From Lachnospiraceae bacterium (GTDB lineage Bacteria; Bacillota; Clostridia; Lachnospirales; Lachnospiraceae): DNA of 41,263 nucleotides. Positions 13,917 to 21,674 of the stretch are shown here, piece after piece. Below the pieces are notes generated by a model that had not been told where the DNA came from, ran no database searches, and saw nothing but the letters and a program-made list of their open reading frames with translations. The translations under genes were made by a program, and so were the position numbers. The DNA lies in NCBI GenBank assembly GCA_017465845.1, contig JAFTVH010000117.1, positions 1-41,263 on the forward strand. Reading direction: 5' to 3'. The stretch's first letter is position 1. Every line of letters starts with the position of its first letter.

Positions 13917-14911
13917 ATGATCGGAACCGATTTACAGAAGAGGAGCTTGCCTTGGCGAAGAGTGCAGATCTGACGGCAGTTGCTGCCGCATTGGGATATA
14001 CGGTGCGCAGGGTTGGAAGATATCATACGCTGAAAGAAATGGATTCTATTCGTATTTATGACAGGAGTCATTGGTTCCGCTGGTCAAGAAGATATGATGG
14101 GAAGGATAACGGCGGTTCACAAATTGATTTTTTGCGGGTATTTGGTGGTATGGATATAAAAGAGGCTGTGTTCTGGCTGTTGGATTTTATGGGTTATTCT
14201 AAAGGAAATATCAGCCTGAAGCAGCCTTTGCGACATCAGGTGGATGTTACAGCAAAGGAGAAAGTTAAAGAATTTATTCTGCCGGAAAGAGCCTGTAATA
14301 ACCGATATCTATATGAATATTTGCAGGAGAAACGTGGAATCGGTAAGAGGGTCATAGATTTCTTTGTTACCCGTGGTCTGATCTATGAGAGCATGCCATA
14401 TCACAACATTGTTTTTCTGGGGAATGATAAGGATGGTGTTACCAGATTTGCCAGTATGCGTGGTGTGTTTGATAAAAATGGCAAGTGCTTTAAGTGTGAT
14501 GTGGAAGGCAATGATAAGCGCTATGGGTTCAATGTGCGAAATCAGGACAGTAAAGATCTGATTGTTTTTGAGGCAGCGATTGACCTGATGAGTTATGTGG
14601 AGCTTACCGGAGACTGTACTTCCAATCTTCTGGCACTGGGGATGGTGGCAGATGCACCGCTTGAAACGTTTCTGCAGGAGAACCCACAGATCGAAATCAT
14701 TAAGTTTGGGTTGGACAACGATGTACCCGGCAGGAAGGCTTCTGAGGCACTGATTGAAAAATATTATGGATTGGGATACGAAGTAGAAGATATTGCTCCG
14801 CCACAGCAGTACAAAGATTACAATGAATGGCTGGTATACAGCAGAAAAGCTGCAGTTTATGACTTGGATTTCAGAAGGGAACAGTATCAATCACACAATC
14901 AGAAGCGATAA
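13913..14911 (+). CDS. DUF3991/TOPRIM-domain protein
   Basis: 332 aa. The N-terminal 90 residues (ADLTAVAAALGYTVRRVGRYHTLKEMDSIRIYDRSHWFRWSRRYDGKDNGGSQIDFL) are the zinc-less primase-like region often labelled DUF3991. The C-terminal part is a TOPRIM fold: VFEAAIDLMSY with Glu220 and FGLDNDVPGRKA with Asp268 and Asp270. This is the conserved E plus DxD pattern. Such proteins are thought to act as primase-like or topoisomerase-like factors in replication of the transferred strand. It overlaps the RadC gene by 4 nt. There is no helicase domain. Confidence 0.82.
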   Translation: MNDRNRFTEEELALAKSADLTAVAAALGYTVRRVGRYHTLKEMDSIRIYDRSHWFRWSRRYDGKDNGGSQIDFLRVFGGMDIKEAVFWLLDFMGYSKGNISLKQPLRHQVDVTAKEKVKEFILPERACNNRYLYEYLQEKRGIGKRVIDFFVTRGLIYESMPYHNIVFLGNDKDGVTRFASMRGVFDKNGKCFKCDVEGNDKRYGFNVRNQDSKDLIVFEAAIDLMSYVELTGDCTSNLLALGMVADAPLETFLQENPQIEIIKFGLDNDVPGRKASEALIEKYYGLGYEVEDIAPPQQYKDYNEWLVYSRKAAVYDLDFRREQYQSHNQKR

Positions 14912-14941
14912 GTGGAAAGAGAATGCATTCCCGTGCAAAAT

Positions 14942-15120
14942 GAGTGGGATTAGAGTTGAAATAGAGTGGAATATGAGTGGACTCAGAGTGGGAAATGAAT
15001 GCAGATGGTTTTCTGTCTCTTTTTTGTAATACAGACCATGAGTGGAGATTGAGTGGAAAAATGCAAAATATGAGTGGAGTGTGAGTGGGAAAATGCCCAA
15101 AAAGAGTGGAAAATGAGTGG
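14942..15120. repeat. Ten GAGTGG iterons in helical phase, in the 364-bp gap 14912-15275
   Basis: GAGTGG starts at 14942, 14964, 14975, 14986, 15040, 15051, 15072, 15083, 15104 and 15115. The steps are 22, 11, 11, 54, 11, 21, 11, 21 and 11 bp, all close to whole turns of the helix. All copies are on the same strand. A hairpin ATGG..TCTGT/ACAGA..CCAT surrounds a T6 run at 15005-15039. This is the layout of a protein-binding iteron array, upstream of the mob genes. It also explains the low-complexity minus-strand ORFs seen here. Confidence 0.8.
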
Positions 15121-15141
15121 AGTACCATAATATCAGGGGTT

Positions 15142-15180
15142 TTAGGGGGTTAGCCCCCTAACAAGATGCGTGAGAGGTGC
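15142..15180. other. Candidate oriT: perfect hairpin before the mob genes
   Basis: TTAGGGGG (15142-15149) and CCCCCTAA (15154-15161) form a perfect 8-bp stem with a TTAG loop, followed by ACAAGATGCG. In MOBP systems the nick site is a few bases from such an inverted repeat, next to the relaxosome genes. Here it is between an iteron array and the gene set ending in mobC and relaxase. The nick position cannot be read from this sequence. Confidence 0.5.
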
Positions 15181-15275
15181 CTGACGGCTCGAATGCGTAT
15201 CTTGCATTTAACCAGGTACTCCGCTGGAACAAAAGCATGGGAAATCATTCATTAGCAAAAGTAGAGAGGAGGTGC

Positions 15276-15812
15276 ATGGAGGCAATGGATAGAGAAGTGA
15301 AGCTGTTGACAGAACCGGCGGAATTACTTGCATGGGTGGCAAGTTGTGTACCGGAGTTCAGAATGAACAGGGAGGGTGCGGAAATCCTTCTGAATTATAT
15401 GGAAGGCCATGATTACCGGGTGGGTATTGATGAAAAGGGGAACATGGTACGTGTGGATATCTCAGACATACAGGAGACTTGGGAAGTGTATTCTCTGGAT
15501 GATCTGATTGATGATGTCAGTGAGTGGAATTATGAACTTCTGGCAGAAGCAGACATGAAAAGGAAGAATCCGGAGAATTTTATTGACTTTGCAAATGAAC
15601 AGGCAAGGTACGAGAAGCTGATAGAAGAGGAAGAGATGCTGGATCCTTTATTTGAGCAGACGCTGTATGGAAAACATCTGGATGAATTGGCAGTAGAGCT
15701 TGCTACAATGCTGATCGCTGGTATAGAGGAGGACGAGGAACTGGAATGTTCTGTGGGAATGGTAGCGGAGCAGATCAGAAACTGTTCAACAGATAAAGGG
15801 AAAGTCAGGTGA
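15276..15812 (+). CDS. Hypothetical protein upstream of mobC
   Basis: 178 aa from the ATG at 15276; AGGAGG lies only 3 nt before it, so the ATG at 15285 (spacing 12) is nearly as likely. The open frame reaches back to 15177 without a ribosome site and would run over the oriT candidate flank. The product is very acidic (EEEEMLDPLFEQ, GIEEDEELECSVG) with a short middle of the form GHDYRVGIDEKGNMVRVDISDIQE. No domain is recognised. The stop TGA overlaps the mobC start (GTGA), so it probably works with the relaxosome or is co-produced with it. Confidence 0.65.
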   Translation: MEAMDREVKLLTEPAELLAWVASCVPEFRMNREGAEILLNYMEGHDYRVGIDEKGNMVRVDISDIQETWEVYSLDDLIDDVSEWNYELLAEADMKRKNPENFIDFANEQARYEKLIEEEEMLDPLFEQTLYGKHLDELAVELATMLIAGIEEDEELECSVGMVAEQIRNCSTDKGKVR

Positions 15813-16144
15813 GAATAGTGAAAAAAGAGGTAGTGAAAAAGACTTTGCGGTTGGTCAAAGAGGACTCTGATCTTCTGTATGAGAAAGCCAAGCAGGCAGG
15901 TATGAATGAAAATGAGTATCTAAGAGTGCTTATCCGGGAAAAACCGGCAGATATGCCGGAAATCAGAGGCCTGATGAAATCGCTGATCAATGAAGTGAAT
16001 CATATCGGTGTAAATGTCAATCAGATTGCCAGAAACAGTAATGCCGGTTATTTTGGCAGTGCAGACAGACAGCAGCTTCTTGCATATATGCAGAAGCTGA
16101 ATGAAGCAGTAGAACAGGTGGTGGCAAAGCTTGGCAATCAGTAA
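15809..16144 (+). CDS. mobC: MobC/NikA-type relaxosome accessory protein
   Basis: 111 aa, GTG start at 15809 overlapping the previous stop; a second GTG at 15818 behind AGGTGA is an alternative. The N-terminal part (KKTLRLVKEDSDLLYEKAKQAGMNENEYLRVLI) is a ribbon-helix-helix DNA-binding unit. The C-terminal helix (GLMKSLINEVNHIGVNVNQIARNSN) is the MobC signature. MobC proteins bind oriT and help the relaxase load. It overlaps the relaxase gene by 14 nt. The likely binding site is the hairpin and array 650-850 bp upstream. Confidence 0.88.
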   Translation: MRIVKKEVVKKTLRLVKEDSDLLYEKAKQAGMNENEYLRVLIREKPADMPEIRGLMKSLINEVNHIGVNVNQIARNSNAGYFGSADRQQLLAYMQKLNEAVEQVVAKLGNQ

Positions 16145-17564
16145 GATAACACACATGAAAGACTGCGGGAGTTCCTATCACGGAAAGCATTTGAAGGCTT
16201 CTATAGGTTATATTACGAAAGACTGGAAGACTCAGGATGGAAGACTGGTCGGTGTGATCAATTGTCTTCCGGATGATGTTTTTGAGCAGATGAGACAAAC
16301 AAAGCGACAGTTTGATAAGAATAACGGAAGGCAGGGGTATCACATCGTATTATCCTTCAAACCGGGAGAAGTAGAACCTGATAAAGCTTTTGAGATAGCA
16401 GGAATTTTTGCTAAAAAGTATCTGGGATCACGGTATGAGGTGATTTATTCTGTTCACGATAATACAGATTGTATTCATGCACATATTGTATGGAACAGCG
16501 TCAGTTTTGTAGACGGACGTAAGTATCACTATAAAAAGGGAGACTGGGAACGGGACATTCTGCCGATCACGAATGAATTATGTAAAGAATATGGATTGAG
16601 TATTCTGGAAGTAGATGGTGAGAAGGCAAATGACGAACGGGATGAGTGGAATCATAAAAATGCAGGCAATTTTACCTGGAATCCAATGATCAAAAGGGAT
16701 CTGGATGCCTGTATCCTGCAGGCTGCCACATTTGCGGAGTTTCAGTCCCTGCTTATGGAAAAAGGGTATGAATGCAAGGAGGGAAAACATTTTGCAGTCA
16801 AGCCTCCCGGTATGGGGAGATTCCGCAGATGCAGTTCTTTAGGCGAGGACTATGCGGAGGAACAGATCCGCAAGCGTATCGGACTGGAGAATATCAAATC
16901 TTATGCTATAGAGGAGAAAAAAACCGCACAGATTGTGCGATGCCGTATCAAGCGATACCGCAGGGCAAAGCTGACAGGTCTTCAGAAAAAATATTATGCG
17001 AGACTGTACCGGATCGGAGTGCTAAAAAAGCATCCTTACAGTCAGGCATGGAAGTACCGGGATGAGATTCAGAAGCTGGAAAAGATCCAGAGGCAGTATC
17101 TTTTTCTGGATCGGTACGATATTCATACTATGGAAGAACTGGCTTCTGTGATCAGCTCTCTGCAGGAGAAGGATTCCCAGGCGATTTCCGAGAAAAAGAA
17201 AGTATATAGAGAAAGGCAGCGGTTTAAAGACCTTTTTGAGACAGCTGAGTGTATGGGAAAACTCCAGAATGCACATGCAGCTTATGTAAATGGGGATGCT
17301 TTCTTTGAAGAGGAAGAAAAACAGTGGAATTTATATGGTGAAAAACTTAAGTGTGCGGGTTATAACCTGGAAGAAGTGCAGTTACTGCGGGAGCACATCC
17401 GCCAGCGGATTGCAGAAGTCATTGAAAAGGAGAGTGCTGTAAAAAGGGAACTGGCTATCGGTAATTCCATATTTTATGAAAACATACCGGAAAGCAGTGA
17501 AAAATTACCGCAGGAAAAAGAAGAAAAAAATCGTAACAAAGACAGGACACAGCCAGTTCGTTAG
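16131..17564 (+). CDS. MOBP-family relaxase
   Basis: 477 aa. The TTG at 16131 is preferred to the ATG at 16155 because the family begins MAxxKIxxxK, as here (MAISKITHMKD). The relaxase domain fills about residues 1-170. The candidate catalytic tyrosine is Tyr27 in IGYITKD; QGYHIVLSF holds His71; and CIHAHIVWNSVSFVDGRKYH holds the metal ligands His116 and His118. The C-terminal half is charged and helical, with no helicase or primase domain. The enzyme nicks oriT and stays attached to the 5' end of the strand led to the coupling protein. The gene overlaps mobC by 14 nt, and its stop codon lies in the loop of a terminator-like hairpin. Confidence 0.9.
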   Translation: MAISKITHMKDCGSSYHGKHLKASIGYITKDWKTQDGRLVGVINCLPDDVFEQMRQTKRQFDKNNGRQGYHIVLSFKPGEVEPDKAFEIAGIFAKKYLGSRYEVIYSVHDNTDCIHAHIVWNSVSFVDGRKYHYKKGDWERDILPITNELCKEYGLSILEVDGEKANDERDEWNHKNAGNFTWNPMIKRDLDACILQAATFAEFQSLLMEKGYECKEGKHFAVKPPGMGRFRRCSSLGEDYAEEQIRKRIGLENIKSYAIEEKKTAQIVRCRIKRYRRAKLTGLQKKYYARLYRIGVLKKHPYSQAWKYRDEIQKLEKIQRQYLFLDRYDIHTMEELASVISSLQEKDSQAISEKKKVYRERQRFKDLFETAECMGKLQNAHAAYVNGDAFFEEEEKQWNLYGEKLKCAGYNLEEVQLLREHIRQRIAEVIEKESAVKRELAIGNSIFYENIPESSEKLPQEKEEKNRNKDRTQPVR

Positions 17565-17580
17565 GGTGTGTCTATTTTTT
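17545..17580 (+). terminator. Terminator-like hairpin after the relaxase gene
   Basis: GGACACA (17545-17551) pairs with TGTGTCT (17567-17573), followed by ATTTTTT (17574-17580). The next start codon is only 20 nt away. Confidence 0.65.
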
Positions 17581-17600
17581 ATGGAAAGTTGAGGAAGAGA

Positions 17601-18695
17601 ATGAGCATAAACAGACAGAAAGCCTTAGGAGAAGAGGCGGCAGGGTATCTGCAGTATCTTGAAACTTTACCGGGATTGAAAGCGGAAGTGGTCAATTTAG
17701 TACGGGAAGATTTGGAATGTGGATTGTCCTTGGAGCAGGTGAAGACCTATGTGGACAAAAACAGGGATATTAAGTGCATGAAACTGTATTCCAGGTGTCT
17801 TCGCAGTGGCTACGGTATGGATGAGATCAGGGTGCTTTTGGCAGAAGAGGCGGAAATTACTCGCTGCGAGCTGGCAGTGGAATTTTACAACAGGGGCATT
17901 CCTTTGGAGGCAATTAAGAAAGCCATGGATGAGACCAGAAATGCAATGGAAATGGAGATGCTTCTACAGAAGCTTTTAAAACAGAAGGAGGAGCTTGTAA
18001 GACCTGAAAGGGAGGTGCCGCCCTATGCACAGCAGTTATTGTTACAGATTCAGGAAATGGTCGAGCAGATTCACCTGCAGGAAAATATGTATGGGGAATT
18101 GAAAAGAGCCATTTCCATTCTGGAAGCTTCCAAGAAAGAAGAGGATGAAAGGGAACGTCTGCGGCAGGAGATCCAAAGCAGGGATATGCAGATCAGTTCC
18201 CAGCAGGATGAACTGAACATGGGACACAGAAAAGTAGCCCAGCAAAGGGCGGAGATCGAAAAGTTGGTTAAGGAAGTGGAGAGTCTGAAGGAAACCATAA
18301 CAGGATTGGAAGCAAAGCTTCAGGAAAAGGAGGAGATGATGAAGGAAATGAATGGAAGAGTCACAAGTAATACCGGAGTACCGGTGTATTATTCTGTACC
18401 GGTAGTGAATCAGGGCAAGGTTGTAGGCAGGGTACAGGTGGAGCATACCAAAAGACAGGGGAATGCTCCAAAAGGATTCTGGGCGAAGATGTGCGGTGCG
18501 TTGATGCCCGGTCAGGATATTGTGAAAAAGGTCATTGATGCAGGGCTGGATGAGCAGCAGCTTGCCCAGGTCAGAGCCGCCATGGAAAAGGGACTGACGG
18601 ATATTCAGCTGAACCGTATTATCAATCCGGCACTTTCTCCTCGGAAAATGAGTGAGATCATCGATCTGGCAGTGTTGGTCAACCAGAATCAGTAG
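17601..18695 (+). CDS. Coiled-coil ICE protein
   Basis: 364 aa from the ATG at 17601, behind TTGAGGAAGAGA; the frame is open back to 17568 but that part lies on the T-tract. Residues 20-140 are short helical repeats (LECGLSLEQVKTYVD, YNRGIPLEAIKKAMD) with the recurring pattern G...E.I...; residues 160-265 are a long charged coiled coil. The C-terminal part again has the helical repeat (IDAGLDEQQLAQVRAAMEKGLTDIQLNRIINPALSPRKMSEI). No catalytic motif is seen. Its place between relaxase and PcfB suggests a structural or targeting role in the relaxosome, which is an inference. Confidence 0.7.
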   Translation: MSINRQKALGEEAAGYLQYLETLPGLKAEVVNLVREDLECGLSLEQVKTYVDKNRDIKCMKLYSRCLRSGYGMDEIRVLLAEEAEITRCELAVEFYNRGIPLEAIKKAMDETRNAMEMEMLLQKLLKQKEELVRPEREVPPYAQQLLLQIQEMVEQIHLQENMYGELKRAISILEASKKEEDERERLRQEIQSRDMQISSQQDELNMGHRKVAQQRAEIEKLVKEVESLKETITGLEAKLQEKEEMMKEMNGRVTSNTGVPVYYSVPVVNQGKVVGRVQVEHTKRQGNAPKGFWAKMCGALMPGQDIVKKVIDAGLDEQQLAQVRAAMEKGLTDIQLNRIINPALSPRKMSEIIDLAVLVNQNQ

Positions 18696-18706
18696 AGGAG
18701 GATGCT

Positions 18707-19126
18707 ATGTATATCGGAAAGATTGAAGAGGCGGTAAAACTGCTGGAGCAGACTGCAGCATATTTTACGGAAATGGAAAGGCAGCAGATTGCCTGGTATG
18801 CTTTTAAAACCGGGGATGATGAGCTGACACAGAAACTGGTTGAAGAACTTTCGTCGGATAACTGTAATAGGGAAAGTATTATGCAGAAATATTTTGCTAT
18901 TGCAGACAGAGAAGTGTTCTGGATAGAGCAGATTGAAATGCTTCTGGTCTCTATAGAAATGCTCCGCTTAAAAGAGAAACAGGCACTGGAATTGCTTTCT
19001 CAAGTAGTAAAAGCCTATGGAAAGGAAATCGCGGAAAAAGAAAATGCGGAAACAGAAAGAAATGCCCGAAAGACAGAAACGGAGAAATCCGATAAAGAAA
19101 AAAGAGATCAGCAGAAAGTAATGTAA
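18707..19126 (+). CDS. Hypothetical helical ICE protein
   Basis: 139 aa, ATG behind AGAGGAGGATGCT, 11 nt after the coiled-coil gene. The product is entirely helical-looking (KIEEAVKLLEQTAAYFTEMERQQIAWYAFKTGDDELTQKLVEEL) and ends in a very charged Lys/Glu tail. No family is recognised. Position and spacing show it belongs to the relaxase-to-coupling-protein operon. Confidence 0.65.
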   Translation: MYIGKIEEAVKLLEQTAAYFTEMERQQIAWYAFKTGDDELTQKLVEELSSDNCNRESIMQKYFAIADREVFWIEQIEMLLVSIEMLRLKEKQALELLSQVVKAYGKEIAEKENAETERNARKTETEKSDKEKRDQQKVM

Positions 19127-19139
19127 AGGGGGAATTTGA

Positions 19140-20261
19140 ATGGCAGAAGAAATTCAGGAAGCAGTACAGATCATCCGGGTAGCTTACGACGGCATTGAGA
19201 TTGCCATGAAGGTAGGAAGCGGTGGTCTTGCTGCCATGCAGAAGGCAGTTGATTTTTTGAAGGGGATGTTAGACTATGAAAAGTCCATCGGCAGGACTTC
19301 CATGCGGAAGCTGCTTTTAAAAGGCGGTGATCTGCAGGTATTTCAGTTTAACACGGAGGATAGAAAGAAATTTGATAAGCTGGCAAAGAAATACGGAATC
19401 CTTTATTCGACACTCCCTGATGTGAACAAGCAGGACGGAAAATCTGAGATTTTGTTCCATTCTGAAGCGGTTCCGAGAGTGAATATCCTAATGCAGAAGC
19501 TTGGGTTTGGCCGGATCGCCAATTTTGATGACTATCTGAAAAATGGCAATGAAGAACAGCTGTGCAAGTTAATGGATTTTTTGCAGGGGCAGAAAAAGGG
19601 AAACGCCTCCGTCCACACTGAAGACAATACCAGGGCAAATATACTTATGGACGGCCTGATCGAAAAGGTCGGTTTATATGCCATGGAAAAGCAGAATATC
19701 AGTGTGGATGCAGTAAAAACAGAGTTTTCATTGGAAAAAGAGCAGGCAGAGACGGTTGTTTCACAGCTTACTACTATTGGGGTGCTGAATAAGGAGGATG
19801 CGGAGACATATAAGGTGGTCATGGACAGGGATGCTTTTGTGAGCCGCATTAAAGGTTATCAGGAACTGGCAGACCGTATTCATGCTGTTGCCAACAGCAA
19901 AAATGCAGAACTGGCTGATGTGACCATCAGCAAAACCCTGATCGAAAGGGAAAATGATCATGCCATAAAGACCAGAGTTCCGGGAACCTGGGGAGAGAAT
20001 GTACGGTACCTGTGGATCAATAAGTCCAATATCATGGAGATTCACAGTGGAAAGACATTGCTGACATTCCTGGATCGAAACAAGGATTATAAGCTCTATG
20101 ACAAGGAGAACCGGGTGGTAGATACCATGAATGGCACAAAGCTGTATGCGGATCATTATGACAAAGTAGATGCCGCTGTCAGGGAACGGTATGAGAATGT
20201 GAAGGCTTCTGTGCCGGAAGCAGTAAAGCATAGTGTACAGCAGTCCGACAGAAAGAGGTAA
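19140..20261 (+). CDS. PcfB-like (DUF3801) transfer accessory protein
   Basis: 373 aa. The N-terminal 130 residues match my memory of DUF3801/PcfB: SGGLAAMQKAVDFLKGML, then RKFDKLAKKYGILYSTLPDVN-like text and EILFHSEAVPRVNILMQKL. In the enterococcal plasmid pCF10, PcfB works with the PcfC coupling protein and relaxase in substrate docking. The C-terminal 200 residues are longer than in PcfB and contain a region TRVPGTWGENVRYLWINKSNIMEIHSGKTLLTFLD that I do not recognise. The VirD4 gene follows after 3 nt, which supports the role. Confidence 0.75.
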   Translation: MAEEIQEAVQIIRVAYDGIEIAMKVGSGGLAAMQKAVDFLKGMLDYEKSIGRTSMRKLLLKGGDLQVFQFNTEDRKKFDKLAKKYGILYSTLPDVNKQDGKSEILFHSEAVPRVNILMQKLGFGRIANFDDYLKNGNEEQLCKLMDFLQGQKKGNASVHTEDNTRANILMDGLIEKVGLYAMEKQNISVDAVKTEFSLEKEQAETVVSQLTTIGVLNKEDAETYKVVMDRDAFVSRIKGYQELADRIHAVANSKNAELADVTISKTLIERENDHAIKTRVPGTWGENVRYLWINKSNIMEIHSGKTLLTFLDRNKDYKLYDKENRVVDTMNGTKLYADHYDKVDAAVRERYENVKASVPEAVKHSVQQSDRKR

Positions 20262-20264
20262 GAT

Positions 20265-20979
20265 ATGGGGACAAGTAAAAAGAAACCATCCGTAGTCTTG
20301 TTTTTGCTTGGTTCTTTGCTTGCAGCCTATCTTGGTTATCTGGTAGGTGGTGTATGGGAGGAAGGGATGGTATTTGCCACCTTCCTTCCGGCGTTTCTCA
20401 AGGTATGGGAGAATCCTTTCGCAGCTTACTGGAGTCCCTACACTGTAAAATGTATTGTAGCAGTATGGTTTATCTATGCATTGGCGATGGTCATGTATTA
20501 TACCAGCCAGCGTAATCTTCAACCGGGAAAAGAATATGGTACTGCTAAATTTGAAAATCCCAAAAAGGTGAATAAAATCCTGGCAGATAAAGATGAGGAT
20601 TTCAATCGTATCTTAAGTAAAAATATAAAGATGTCACTCAATTTCAGAAGATTGAAACTGAATGGAAATATCCTTATCGTCGGTGGCAGTGGCTCTGGTA
20701 AGACTTTTTTTGAGGTAAAGCCCAACTTCATGGCTATGCCGAAGAAGTGCTCTATTGTTGCTACCGATCCTAAGGGGGAACTCCACCGAAGTGAAGGACA
20801 TATGTTGAAGCAACACGGGTATCAGGTAAAGGTACTCAATCTGGTGGAGATGGATAAGTCAGACTGCTATAATCCCTTTGCTTATATCCGTGAGGAAACG
20901 GATGTGGTGAAACTGATCACCAACCTGATCGCCAATACCACTCCAAAGGGTGCGACACCCTCCGATCCATTTTGGGAGA
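20265..20979 (+). CDS. virD4: VirD4/TraG-type coupling protein, exon 1 (5' part, interrupted by group II intron)
   Basis: This exon encodes the first 238 residues: two membrane helices (about 9-28 and 66-85), the Walker A GGSGSGKT (from about residue 140) and the family text ATDPKGELHR and NLVEMDKSDCYNPFAY. It breaks after DPFWE plus the first base of the next codon. Unspliced reading continues into the intron and stops at 21036-21038. Joined to 23717-25170, the total is 2,169 nt, 722 codons plus a stop, in frame, with the join reading DPFWE-KAESLFLQS. The ATPase recruits the relaxase-DNA complex to the transfer channel. The ribosome site is AGAGGTAAG. Confidence 0.92.
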
Positions 20980-21674
20980 GTGCGACTTGTTTGCAGGCGG
21001 TAAAAAGCCTACACACGAGCAACAGTTCATGTTGTTAGTGAACTGATAATTTGATAAGTGGAATGATAGGGTAACGCCTTGAAACGCTTACACTTGATGG
21101 GCATGCACTTTCTGTAATGGAAATTGTATGAAGCCCCATGACAAAGGCTGAGAGTAACCGTAATAACTTGCCAAAAGTTATCGAAAGCAATCCAGAGGTG
21201 GATTGTGTTACCTATAGGTCGAGTGTCTATAAAATATCTATGGTTAGAATGAGTATCCTGGCAGATGCTCTGACGAACTCGCGAATGTACGGGTCTATAA
21301 GAAGACTGTGTAGAAATGCACAGGTACGTTAAAGCGTAGCTAGTGTGGTTTAGTAGAAATTGTCCCTACGAACGACCATCTTATGTTACAGGCATAAGCA
21401 AGCTAGCAGGCTCATAGTGGGAACCTAAGGATATATATGCAAAGATAGAATTATCGGAACAAGGAAAGGCATTGGGTTCTATTAAGAATAATCTGACGAA
21501 GAACAATAAGCAGATGAACCAATGCTGAAAAGTAGTGTTCGAACCAATGAAGCTTTTGTAATGAAAGCAGAGGGATGGGCACAAGTCGTTGGTCTAAATG
21601 AGCATTATTCAATCGCTATAAGGATTCGAATATGACCAAAAGTGTCACTTTCAATCAAGAGGAGGTGATGCCTT

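Noticed and set aside
14942-15120. Possible CRISPR array
   Set aside because: The repeat is only 6 bp and the intervals are 5 to 48 bp with no unique spacers of CRISPR size; no cas gene is near.
14871-15128. Minus-strand frames rich in HSISTLIP-like repeats
   Set aside because: They are the translation of the repeated CCACTC complement of the GAGTGG array, not a protein.
21138-21332. 64-aa ORF in the 5' part of the intron
   Set aside because: It lies in the structured domains of the group II intron and has no family match.
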